A model generated the notes under the pieces. The model was not told the DNA's origin. It saw only the letters and a program-made list of their open reading frames with translations, and ran no database searches. A stretch of DNA of 64,000 nucleotides from Cordylochernes scorpioides (Eukaryota > Arthropoda > Arachnida > Pseudoscorpiones > Chernetidae): assembly GCA_030710605.1 (NCBI GenBank), contig CP092870.1:13081991-13145990 (forward strand). The letters are read 5' to 3'. This document shows positions 55,191 through 64,000 of this stretch, piece after piece. The position numbers and the translations under genes are program-made. How positions within the stretch are numbered: position 1 is the stretch's first letter; every line of letters begins with the position of its first letter.

Positions 55191-55317
55191 AATATAAATT
55201 GTTTCATAAGAAAGATATTTGCATGAAGCAGCATATTATCTAAAGAGCAAAAACTTGAAATGCGAAGAGTTTATTGTAAAAAATACATTTAGCGCAGATT
55301 TCAAGCATTTATTCCCT

Positions 55318-55380
55318 TCATTTTATTCCTGTAGAAGGGCAGAAATGTTCGATATCTAGGCCTAATAAAATCTTACAAGA
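55318..55380 (+). repeat. Family F fragment
   Basis: 'cctgtagaagggcagaaatg' then 'ttcgatatctaggcctaat'. The stem is partly lost. Confidence 0.5.
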
Positions 55381-55675
55381 CTCCTTTCGCCTCACCAATT
55401 TGTTCTTCGGATAATATATATTGTTTCAATGGTTTGGAACCTTGGTTCTCGTGCAACAACCTTCCAGACTACCAGGTAATCCTTGTTTTAGTTTTCTGGA
55501 ATGTATATGCTGCCTCATGATGGAAATAGACCGCTAGATTGTCAGTCATCTAGAACCATTCTTCAATGGTTCCGCATAGCCACATTCAACATTTTGGCCT
55601 CATTACAAGGTAACGAATCATCAGGCACTTAGAATTATCTTTGGTCGTAAGTACCAGATTTCTAATACACTGAAC
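55381..55675. other. Non-repeat patch of moderate GC
   Basis: 55440-55640 looks like decayed coding sequence on minus ('QSSGLFPS'-like pieces between stops), but no family is recognised. Confidence 0.25.
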
Positions 55676-55990
55676 ATTCCCTTGAAACGCAACCTACATA
55701 TACCTAATCTCATATGCTTTTCACATGTGTAGATATGTGGTGCACTTACAGTAAAAGCAGTCGCCTACTTCTACCCACCATTATTATCATGGCCTGTACC
55801 ACGTGTACTAGGGATAAGCAAAAAATAAACCTAATCTCATCATGAATCATAGCTATAATATAACTTCCTCTAATGGGATCACTTATACACTTGATGCTCA
55901 TACATTCGACTTCCCGCTGAACGCAACCTACATATATCTAATCCCATCTATGAATCATAGCTTTAATATAACGTCTTTTAATGAGATATT
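55676..55990 (+). repeat. Diverged tandem repeat, unit 1 split by a SINE
   Basis: Unit 2 reads 'acgcaacctacatatatcta', 'atcccat' and 'atgaatcatagctttaatat'. Unit 1 has the same order, but SINE-C sequence lies between 'cctaatctcat' and 'catgaatcatagctata'. Confidence 0.75.
55714..55828 (+). mobile_element. 5'-truncated SINE-C with 12-bp TSD
   Basis: ACCTAATCTCAT stands at 55702-55713 and again at 55829-55840. Between them lies the 3' third of SINE-C, from 'cacatgtgtagatatgtggt' to the tail 'gggataagcaaaaaataa'. Confidence 0.85.
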
Positions 55991-56029
55991 TAATAGAGTT
56001 GTAGTAAGATTCATCTTAAGTCTGGATGA

Positions 56030-56300
56030 TTAACTCCGGTGTTCCCGCCGTGGAGTTAATTAAGTCATCTACCCCGGGACAGACCTACCCTCGGGACATT
56101 CCCAGCTCCACGGGAAATAATACCTGGAGAGGGCGGGCGACAGTAACTGCATTTTTATCTTTGTTTATTTATGAGGCCATTTGTGGTTGGTGATGTGGCG
56201 TAACTGATCCGTTGGCCGGGATTAGAGAGGTCATTACTTAAATATACGATGGTAATTAGCCGCTTTGTTTCAACTCTAATTACATAAGAGAGGTAACCAC
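56030..56300. other. GC-rich island, possible conserved regulatory element
   Basis: 'accccgggacagacctaccc' and 'ggagagggcgggcgacagta', then 'gtaattagccgctttgtttc' and 'tctaattacataag'. Several TAATTA-type homeodomain cores in non-repetitive sequence and no sustained frame favour a conserved noncoding element. Confidence 0.4.
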
Positions 56301-56532
56301 ATCGTGTGATAGATATATCTTACTTTCTTAATTTGCAGGTAAACTCTCTTTTCCCGCTCAAATGAGATATTTTGAGGCTTTTAAATAATACCGAATAATA
56401 CCGTTCAACAGGCAATTGGTGTTATTTATTCTGGGATCATTTTGTTTAGAATGCGTTAATTTGTGTTTGCTAGGTTGAAATTTGTCTATAATACTGAATT
56501 CCATTTGTATGACTTGGATATTCAAATTTGGT
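56301..56532. other. AT-rich spacer
   Basis: Nothing recognised. Confidence 0.35.
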
Positions 56533-56534
56533 TA

Positions 56535-56700
56535 CACAGTAGAATCTCCCTTTAGCGGAAACCTTTTTACAAATGATTGTTTTCATTTGCAAAATTATCA
56601 TTTTTACAATTTAACAACTCTCCGGCAAGAGGACACCTCTCTCTAAAGGACACTTTGACTCTGTAATTAGATGTCCGTCACAGGGAGGTTCTTCTGTATA
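56535..56700. mobile_element. pogo/Tigger-type MITE
   Basis: CAGTAGAATCTCCCTTTAGC at the left and AGGGAGGTTCTTCTGTA at the right are inverted. 'CAGTAGAACCTC'-like ends are typical of pogo-group elements. Confidence 0.6.
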
Positions 56701-57226
56701 TAAAAACGATTTTTATTGAAAATATTATTATATAACTAAATATATTTTGTCCTTTTCGGATAATTTTTCATTTATAAATGGCTTATATTTCTGGTACGGT
56801 GATTCAATAAAAAGACTGATTTGAAAACAGGTTCATCTGATAATTGCCGAAAGAAATTTTACTACAAGTTGATGACCTGTTCCTGAAAAGAATGTTGACA
56901 GGTAAAGATCATCACTGTTCCAAACTGATGCGATTTTTACGAAGCGGCTGTTGGAACAAACTGTCAATTGAAGTTGGAAATCATGAAACTCACCATCATG
57001 GAAATCTTCAATTGATTCTATAATTGAATCATTAGCGCGGGAGAAATTGTTTTATTTTAAAAACTTGCTAAAATTTATATGCAATCATAATATCTCAAGG
57101 GTTGTATGGCTTGTCAATAACGATAATTCTACCAGAGAGATTTGATCAATACCAACAGCTTATGTTGGTTAACCGCCAGTTATCTAGTTTATAATGCAGC
57201 TACCAACGTATAGTTGTCAATATTGA

Positions 57227-57737
57227 ATACACGAGTGTTGCACGATACACTCATACTCAAGTCAGAGTAGCAGCGTAAAAACCCCCGCGCCTGCTCCCAC
57301 CCCCACTACAACTGCACTTCCACCTGCAGCATCCGACCACCCTGCGCCGGTGCAGATGACCCTCACACCAACAGCCCATAAGGACAAAACCCCCGAGCCT
57401 GCACCCTCCACCAGCATTCCGGAATCTTCCAATGCCCAAAATGAAAAGCCTCCACAGTACGCTAAGGATATGGTTAAAGAGTTTTTTTTATAAACCGGGT
57501 TCTCAGGCAGTCCTACGTCCCCTGGAATATGACACAGAGACGATAGAATGGGCGGTATTTAGCAGCCAAGATAGGGAGGATGTCCTGGGCAGCCTTACGC
57601 CCGATGAAAAGATCATTCTGACGGAGCTCCTCAACCGTGCAATAGCGAGTATTGGGCACAGTGACCACTACATCACCCAGAAACTGTCCGATTTTAAGGT
57701 GGCTTGTAAAGCTCGATTCCAGACGTCTCTTCATTGA
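57227..57737 (+). pseudogene. Proline-rich ORF with one-base frameshift
   Basis: The first frame (57227-57493) is rich in Pro, Thr and Ala (TPAPAPTPTTTALPP), then charged (NEKPPQYAKDMVKEFF). Eight T at 57482-57489 push it into a stop. One T fewer would lead straight into the second frame, which continues YKPGSQAVLRPLEYDTETIE and ends after about 85 residues (RFQTSLH) at TGA 57737. No domain is recognised. It could be an endogenised retroelement gag-type protein or a lost host gene. Confidence 0.55.
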
Positions 57738-58069
57738 GGGTTCTGTCTGATGTATAAATATATATTCTAATTTTGATGTTTTTTAAATTTTTGTAATTTT
57801 ATTTTTGACTTGTGGGGTTATTTTGCACTTTGACATTGTATTGACAATATGTCAATCGAGTATGTGAATTTTCATTGTCTCATACCTCTACTTCGTAAGT
57901 TTCGTTATGTTCAGTTATGTCTGTCAGACCGCTCTTCGATATCTATTCAATCTCTATTTCTTATGCAGATACGTTTTTAAGATGTATTAACGCGCCATAT
58001 GTTATGAGAATTCAAGACTTATATAGACTAGCATATGATATTAAAAAAATAATAATAAACCATTTTCTC
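57738..58069. other. AT-rich spacer
   Basis: Possible 3' UTR of the preceding ORF. No polyadenylation signal at a convincing place. Confidence 0.3.
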
Positions 58070-58190
58070 TAATACCCTTACTGCAATGAAAATAAAATGG
58101 CCCTCCCATTAATTTTTCATTGCCGTAAGGGCGGTAGAACTTGTTTAATTTTTAAAAGAATCATACGCGTCTATAATAGATACGTTTTTA
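58070..58190 (+). repeat. Family K, outer part
   Basis: 'cccttactgcaatgaaaat' faces 'tttttcattgccgtaagggc', an inverted pair with a short loop. The inner core is missing. 'atcatacgcgtctataat' follows as at 25365. Confidence 0.7.
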
Positions 58191-58404
58191 ATTACGGTTT
58201 CGAATATTTATTATTGGATATAACTCTTTGTATACTTAAATTACATATAGCTGGAATGTCGTTATAAATCGATAGAAAGGAAAATGGATTTGATTAAACC
58301 GGATCTTGTAACAGCCCTTTACAATAATTCATTATTTTCTTCTAAAAGTGAAGTCGAATTGAACCATTTTATTTATATTGATTTTTTTTAAATAGAGCAA
58401 TCCA

Positions 58405-58615
58405 TAAATAAATCTTTATTTATAAAGGCATATATTGTGGATCAAAATATCATTTATTTTACCAATATTCCAGTTGGCTGAACGCCAACCTTTATCAAGG
58501 TGTTATCACCTGTAAATATGTAAACATGTGTAAGCACCTTGATAAAGGTTGGCGTTCAGACAACTGAAATATTGGTAAAATAAATGATATTTTGATCTAA
58601 TATATGCCTTTTCAA
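58405..58615. repeat. Family J foldback, compact
   Basis: The arms 58405-58508 and 58520-58612 run from 'aggcatattgtggatcaa'-type outer ends to the inner 'aacctttatcaaggtgtta' / 'caccttgataaaggttgg'. The loop is only about 20 bp. Confidence 0.85.
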
Positions 58616-58762
58616 TTAAATATATATTGATATCTATTATACCACATGTATAAAATTAGTTTTGAATTTTTATAGCACCTCTAGCTTCGAAAATTACGCA
58701 GCACAATTGGTATTGTAACTCATTAAAAAATTACGTTAATAAAATCAAATACTCTAAATCAG

Positions 58763-58964
58763 AGTATTAATCTTGCGTACCACATGCGGTTCTTTGAATG
58801 TGAAGCTGCGGCTCTTTATATAGCTCTATACGCAAATATTATTTATGCGAGTACTATTTATTATTGTAAAGAAAAAAAAAATGGCTCTTCAAAAACTTTG
58901 AAATTTTGTAAATTGTAATTTTTGACTCTTCCGACTCAAAGGTTTGCTGACCCCTTGTCTAGAT
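58763..58964 (-). mobile_element. hAT-type MITE, minus copy
   Basis: Reverse complement of 32378-32587. The terminus on minus is CAAGGGGTCAGCAAACC. 'gaagctgcggctcttt' and 'ttgtaatttttgactctt' are shared. Confidence 0.6.
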
Positions 58965-59418
58965 AATAAAATGTGTTTATTTATTTAAGTAAGTTATAAG
59001 AAAATTCGAAATGGGCTTTAACAGCTATTGGAATGAAAAGAATAAAATACAAAGATGGTAAATGGATGTATATAAATGATTTTGATATGAATGAGCAGAA
59101 AGCATTTTTCAATGCTTAGTAATGTATCTGAACTCTCAAATTTGTCAATATTGACCTCATCTAACCACAGTAACATCATTGGTGTTATCAATACAAAATA
59201 CTCAACCAAATGTATATCAATATTACAACACATCAAAGGGGAAAACCTTTAGCTACTTAACTGTTTTATTCAGAGAAAAAAGAAAAATATAAATTTTCAG
59301 GTAACCTTTCATAAGATTAGTCTCAACGAGTTGAGAAGGAAAAAGCTCTCTATATATATTTAAATGGATATGCATATATAATCTTATAGATAGAATATTT
59401 CCAGAACGAAATCTGATA
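58965..59418. other. No feature recognised
   Basis: 72- and 67-codon minus frames lack motifs. Confidence 0.35.
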
Positions 59419-60729
59419 TACAAGGTATGTCTCATAAGTTCCCGGACTGGGTCCATAAAAAAAGTAAGATATTAAAAAAAAAAAATTAAAACTTTTAAAA
59501 GTAATCCCCTCTTGCTTCAACGCACTAGCGCCATCGTTTCTCCAAATTGTTGAAACAGTTTTTATAGGGCTCTTTTGGAATGCTCTTCAATGCCAACAGC
59601 GATGTTTCTATTATGTCATCCCTGGTGTCAAAATGCCTTCCTTTTAGAACTACTTCAAGTTTGGGGAACAGGAAAAAGTAATTTGGTGCGATGTCTGGGG
59701 AATAGGGTGGTTGAGGTAGACTTTCTGTCCCGTTTTTAGCCAAAAAAAAAAAAAAAAACTCGTCACCAAGTGCGCTGTGTGAGGGCGGGCATTGTTATGG
59801 TGTAGGATCCAGTCACCATTAGACCATTTTTCTGGCCTTTTTTTTTCGAATCGCTTCCCTTAGATGGCGAAGAATGCCCAAATACATTTCCTTAATAACT
59901 GTTTGGCCTGCAGGGAGATACTCGTGATGAACAATGCCCTTGTTATCCAAAAAAGCGACCAGCAACACCTTGTTTCTGGATTTCAATATCCTGGATTTTT
60001 TTGGTCTAGGCTCACCCTGACCTCTCCACTCGGCATATTGACGCTTGGTTTCAGGGTCATAGCCATAGACCCATGTCTCGTCGCCTGTGATTATCTTGTC
60101 TTTCCATTCCGGACCCGTTCTTGTCATTTCCAACATGTTCTCACAGGTTGCAAGCCGACACAGTTTTTGCTCATTAGTGAAGAATCTTGGGATGAATTTT
60201 GCAGGAGTCTTTTTGATCTTCAAATCTTTGGTTACGATCCTTCCAATCGTTGTTTTAGAGATGCCTGTGTCGTGCTCTAGCTCCAGCAAAGTGGTTCGGT
60301 GATTTTTTGCACATTTTCATCAGTCCTTTGAAATTTTGGGCGTCCTTGACGAGGATCATCTTCAATAGAAATTATGCCAGCCTTAATTCTAGAATGCCTT
60401 TCAAAAACAGTTGTTCTCTTTGGGGGGTCATTAGGGAATGCTTTATTAGGCATTTCAAAAGTTTCGGTTGCTGATATTTGAAGTTTCCCACAAAATTCTA
60501 TGCAAATCCTCTGCTTCAATTTTTGTTCCATCGTAAAATCGCCGCAGCGATAGGTGTAACCTTTAAATAAATTAGAATGACCTTGGCCCCCGCGCACGTA
60601 CAGCCTCGATATTGGTACCACCGTGTTGCCAGATATTTTTTCTATAATAAACAGCCAAATATATTTACATTTTTCATTTATTTATATTTTTATGGACCCA
60701 GTCCGGGAACTTATGGGAAATACCTTGTA
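59419..60729 (-). mobile_element. Mariner element, 1311 bp
   Basis: The ends TACAAGGTATGTCTCATAAG and the complement 'cttatgggaaataccttgta' are matching repeats of about 35 bp bounded by TA. Confidence 0.9.
59497..60531 (-). pseudogene. Mariner transposase lacking catalytic Asp residues
   Basis: ATG at 60531 starts MEQKLKQRICIEFCGKLQIS and includes RQGRP. After a frame change near 60285 follow KTTIGRIVTKDL, TGDETWVYGYDPETKRQ (first Asp kept), then HHNNARPH where HHDN is expected and YSPDIAPNYFFLF where the third Asp is Tyr. An A-run near 59742 and TAG after KRWR are further lesions. C-terminal GDYF ends near 59497. Confidence 0.9.
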
Positions 60730-60766
60730 TAAAAGCAAATGGTCACCACGTAGACGCTTCTCTGTT

Positions 60767-60853
60767 TGCCAAAGCCGGTGTTTTACCAACCCGAGGATGC
60801 TAGTTTGCTGCGACGGTCAACAGATGGCGTTTAGTTTTGACATTTTTTTTTAA
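60767..60853 (+). repeat. MITE family L, right half
   Basis: 'ctagtttgctgcgacggtca' and 'gatggcgtttagttttgac' match the right part of 30018-30150. Confidence 0.65.
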
Positions 60854-61779
60854 TTGACAGGAGAGGCGACCTTTGCTCTTATATATTCCTATAAAATGCT
60901 GTTTATAAAATTTATGTAACAACTTTGATGGAAGTTGGTTTTCATTAGATTTCCTTTTGAAAGAGTGTGTCGTTGTAATGCATTTTTAAAGGGAGGGGCT
61001 CTTTATCGCATATAAACTCTGCCATCTAAAAAGCACATGTGCTCGTGGTCAGGAGATGCCTTCTTTATTTTTAATAAACAATTATAAATTGAAAAAAAAG
61101 GACGGATACTATGCAGGAGGATTTACCGAATTTTATATATAGAATATTTGCATTCAAGTTTCCTCAAACTTAGTAAAATATTCGGTCAAATATATAGAAT
61201 TTGTAGATTTGTGACCGTTTTAGAATTAATAATATTTTACAGTATGAGAAATATGAATTGGTTTGATATAGTTAGTCAAAATATATTTTAAAACTAAAAA
61301 GTTGGCTAACATTTCCGCTCGGCTGGAGTCTCTTAGCTGGGTGATTTATCTCGGATCTCATTTTCATATCAGCAAGATTTCTCTGCCAAATTGGTGAAAG
61401 TATCAGTAGCTTTCATATTAGAATTTGTGTGAATTCTATTTCGCCTTTGAACCCCCATTTGAGATCTATTCAATATTAACGGCAAACTCTAAATCTCGAT
61501 TCACCTCAATCAAGCCTCATTAGACAACAACAGTAAAATATGCACATGAATATTAGCTGAAGGGTTTGTAATGGAGAATGGGAAAAACGATAAAACTCTT
61601 AAAACTATCAGAATCTCTTGTCTGAGATAAATTAATATATTTTTAATTTTTTTTTCTTTATATATTTATTTATATATGTGAAAATAATCAGAGAATAAAA
61701 AATGTCAGGTGTTTAGGTACATTAAAAAAATAAAATAAAATGCGTATTCTGAGACCGCTCGCAACCTTTATTTAATTTT
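60854..61779. other. Mostly unique; family M fragment at 61015-61095
   Basis: 'tctgccatctaaaaagcaca' and 'gtggtcaggagatgccttct' match family M. The region 61310-61560 is moderately GC-rich without a frame. Confidence 0.4.
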
Positions 61780-61975
61780 GTTTCCACTAGATGGCGCTCT
61801 GCCATCTTAAATGGTTACCTGATCGGTCAGGATATACCTTTTTATTTATCATATATATATTAAAATAAGAAAGGGATATTCTGACCACGAGAACATGAGC
61901 TTTTTAGATGACAGAGAGCCATATAGTGGAACAGAAATCAACTAGACGTTGATTTAGCCTCTTAGCTTGCTTCAG
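61780..61975. repeat. Family M foldback
   Basis: Left half 'gtttccactagatggcgctc', 'tgccatctta' … 'ggtcaggatataccttttt'. Right half 'agaaagggatattctgacca' … 'tagatgacagagagccatat', 'agtggaacagaaatcaac'. Together they form a hairpin with a TA-rich loop. Confidence 0.75.
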
Positions 61976-62274
61976 TAGGCTAATATAGATTTCATTCTCT
62001 AGTGTAAAGTATTCATTTAACTCTTGTAAATATTTCATTCTATAGTTTTTAAGGTCAATCTTCCTTTATCCCATCAATTCTCATAGTTTTATAAAAGGCA
62101 TGCAAAGAATAACAAAACCTTAATCACAAATTACAAATATGTATTCTCAATTCAATATAAAATGGAATGAATAGTGTTGAAATAGTTGGGTGGGATCGTC
62201 CTTCCACCTCGTCCATGTCTAAACCATTTGAACAGCTAGTAATTCCTTCCAGAGATGTGCAAAGTGCAACAGTC

Positions 62275-62363
62275 AACTACATTCAGATCCACAAACTGTA
62301 AACCCAAAAAAACAATTTAACTCTACACGTGTGGGCGTGTGTTGAACACAAGCAGTCACAGCT
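62275..62363 (+). repeat. Short dispersed repeat, copy 1
   Basis: 'tccacaaactgtaaacccaa' and 'acgtgtgggcgtgtgttgaa' followed by 'cacaagcagtc' recur at 63026-63103, inside a MITE. Confidence 0.75.
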
Positions 62364-62659
62364 CACCTATATTTACATAGCATGTCGGTAAATATGTATA
62401 TTTTAGAGAAAAAGAAGTTTTATGTTGTGAACATTTATAAAAGGTAATCTTTCTTAGCTAATAACAAATTCAATGCTACAATTTATTGATGGTCTCTGTT
62501 TATTTTAAAGACGAAGGAAAGGACTACTTGGTGTTGCTATTTCAAAGGATAAATATTCTTCCTTCCTATGTTTACTTCAATAGTTGGAAATGGATATTAA
62601 TATATACAGTTATCAGCGTCATAATCAAGCAACAATTTTTACCGGTCACCGTTTGCTTT
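62364..62659. other. AT-rich spacer
   Basis: Nothing recognised up to the Helitron-like block. Confidence 0.35.
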
Positions 62660-62921
62660 GTGAATGGAATAAATACCCAAATATGACCATTTCTCATAAC
62701 TATCGGTGGTTCAGTGGTAGAATGCTCGCCGCCACGGGGGCGGCCCGGGTTCGATTCCCGGCCGATGCATTTTTTTTTTTTTTTTTTACAATTTTTAAAA
62801 CTCATTTATATATTATACAATAATGACATCCACGGCGCCAATTTATAACTGTAACGAATAGTATTTTAATAAAAGCATTTAATCGGGTAAAACCCGGGCG
62901 TTGCCCGGGTCATTCGGCTAG
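62660..62921 (+). mobile_element. Helitron 3' part carrying a tRNA-Gly pseudogene
   Basis: The 3' end has the perfect hairpin ACCCGGGC-GTT-GCCCGGGT, then CATTCGG, then CTAG|T at 62918-62921. Sequence around the tRNA on both sides matches 3851-3995 in reverse. The 5' terminus was not identified. Confidence 0.65.
62700..62769 (+). pseudogene. tRNA-Gly pseudogene
   Basis: Compared with 3888-3958, the first two acceptor bases are mutated, one base of the anticodon loop is deleted (CGCCGCCACGGGGG) and the anticodon stem has changed. The A and B boxes are intact, and an oligo-T run follows at 62769. Confidence 0.85.
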
Positions 62922-62936
62922 TATATTACACTTATG

Positions 62937-63165
62937 AGCTAAATTTAAAGAAGTTTCATATTTTGATATAGCTTGTTGTCTATTTTTTTTAAAAGACATA
63001 GGCAATTTTGTTCAACTAGATTCAGCTCCACAAACTGTGAACCCAAAACACATTTCTCTCTATACGTGTGGGCGTGTGTTGAACACAAGCAGTCCCAAGA
63101 GTGTGAATCCCAATAAACATGCTAAAAGGTATAAGGTACTTCCTTACGTTTTGTCCATGAGTGTA
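62937..63165. mobile_element. MITE family E containing a foreign repeat
   Basis: The left end 'tacacttatgagctaaattt' and right end 'acgttttgtccatgagtgta' frame the element, but the middle (63016-63103) is the dispersed repeat also found at 62275. The right part resumes with 'aacatgctaaaaggtat'. Confidence 0.75.
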
Positions 63166-63754
63166 ATATCAAGACTTTCACAATTCTGGAACGTAGACAA
63201 TAGTCGATGTTCAATAATATTTGAGAGAGAGATAGAAATGCATTTAGTATTTAGTATTTCTATGCTTATATAAATACTACGTATACAAATACTATTTCTA
63301 TCGATACTAAAAGTCATGTGAGGAGAGAGAGGTGAAAATTTAATAACTATTCATTGACTAAAAGTGGGACCAGATGTTAAAACACTGAAATTCGATAAAA
63401 GAAGAAAGGATTAAAAAAGTTTAAATCTATTTTTCGAACGGAACTTTTCAATTTTAATAATTAAGTTTTTGTTGATTTTTCGAGATAATGAACCTACTCT
63501 CCAGTAATCCCCCAGTGTTTACTCTGCTAATCTGTTCCAGTGAATTCACAGCAGTGGGACAACTCACTGTGGGCATCATGTACGACACAATTGTTCTAAC
63601 TTCCAGTCATTTGTTTATTTATAATTTTGATGCTTAATTACCCTAAGAATAAGTGTCATAATTAATTATTTTAGCGAAAATATTTATTTTGTATGCAAGC
63701 TGTTTCTAATTTGTTTCATTGAAATTATATTTGTTTCTATCTTTTTATAATAAA
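63166..63754. other. No gene recognised
   Basis: 63480-63560 is moderately GC-rich with no frame. The remainder is A/T-rich. Confidence 0.4.
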
Positions 63755-63912
63755 CAGTAGAACTTGGATAATTCCAAAATGTCATTAATTCGAATATTTA
63801 TCTTGATCCCTAGAATTTCCTATAAATAGAATTTACGTTTTTAATTCGAATTTTTGGATAATTTGATTTATTTTTTGGTTCCTTGGGCTTTCAATTATCT
63901 AAGTTGGACTAT
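63755..63912. mobile_element. pogo/Tigger-type MITE, copy 2
   Basis: CAGTAGAACTTGGATAATTC and the opposite end 'aattatctaagttggact' are inverted ends, and 'attaattcgaat' repeats occur inside. It differs from the element at 56535. Confidence 0.55.
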
Positions 63913-64000
63913 CTAAAATTTATATAATTCTAAGATATATTTCAACGATACTTTCTTTAAAGGAAACATTTTTATAATAAACGATAAAAATATTTAAAGG

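Noticed and set aside
55440..55640. Decayed protein with Trp codons changed to stop (possible mitochondrial code)
   Set aside because: The apparent pattern depends on my choice of frame and on guessed residues. No mitochondrial protein was recognised.

Overview
This is a gene-poor, strongly AT-rich stretch of an animal nuclear genome. It has no operons, no Shine-Dalgarno-spaced genes and no long cellular open frame. Instead it holds nested Tc1/mariner, Helitron, LINE, SINE and foldback (MITE) copies, minisatellites, tRNA-derived repeats with polymerase III boxes, and a few isolated coding segments with consensus splice sites. The mix of mariner lineages (D34D and D41D), a Helentron-type endonuclease and Jockey-like and other LINE tails fits an arthropod. 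A copepod such as a sea louse is my best guess, but only a guess.

Layout. 1-12.8 kb: short repeats, a 32-bp minisatellite abutting a Helitron fragment, an intact tRNA-Gly(GCC) sequence, Tc1-type MITEs, a 29-30 bp minisatellite, and the first members of two tRNA-headed SINE families, one next to a 187-bp near-perfect hairpin built from SINE tails. 12.9-18.8 kb: a decayed Helentron with an endonuclease domain, a large foldback, and 43- and 64-bp minisatellites around a GC-rich island. 19-28.8 kb: a decayed mariner, a second mariner inserted into one unit of a tandem LINE duplication, and a complete D41D transposon (26388-27687) with an uninterrupted transposase. 28.8-41.5 kb: a WAP-like cysteine-rich exon, a disrupted tandem duplication, SINE clusters, foldbacks, a clean 861-bp Helitron, a candidate exon, a ~180-bp satellite and a 5'-truncated LINE with target-site duplications. 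41.7-50.8 kb: a mariner broken by a single frameshift, another clean Helitron (711 bp) and a heavily mutated mariner. 50.9-64 kb: an ~85-bp minisatellite, a candidate exon, a SINE insertion with a readable empty site, a frameshifted proline-rich ORF, a mariner that lost its catalytic residues, and more MITEs.

Host genes. Three minus-strand segments (54857-54926, 37710-37766, 29052-29235) have reading frames ending at good splice donors. The first two are phase-compatible with each other. They may be exons of one gene with repeat-filled introns of about 17 and 8.5 kb, but nothing in the window proves they belong together. Only one transposase looks capable of function, the D41D enzyme. The other transposon families would need it or enzymes encoded elsewhere. 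Most short open frames here are shadows of repeats.
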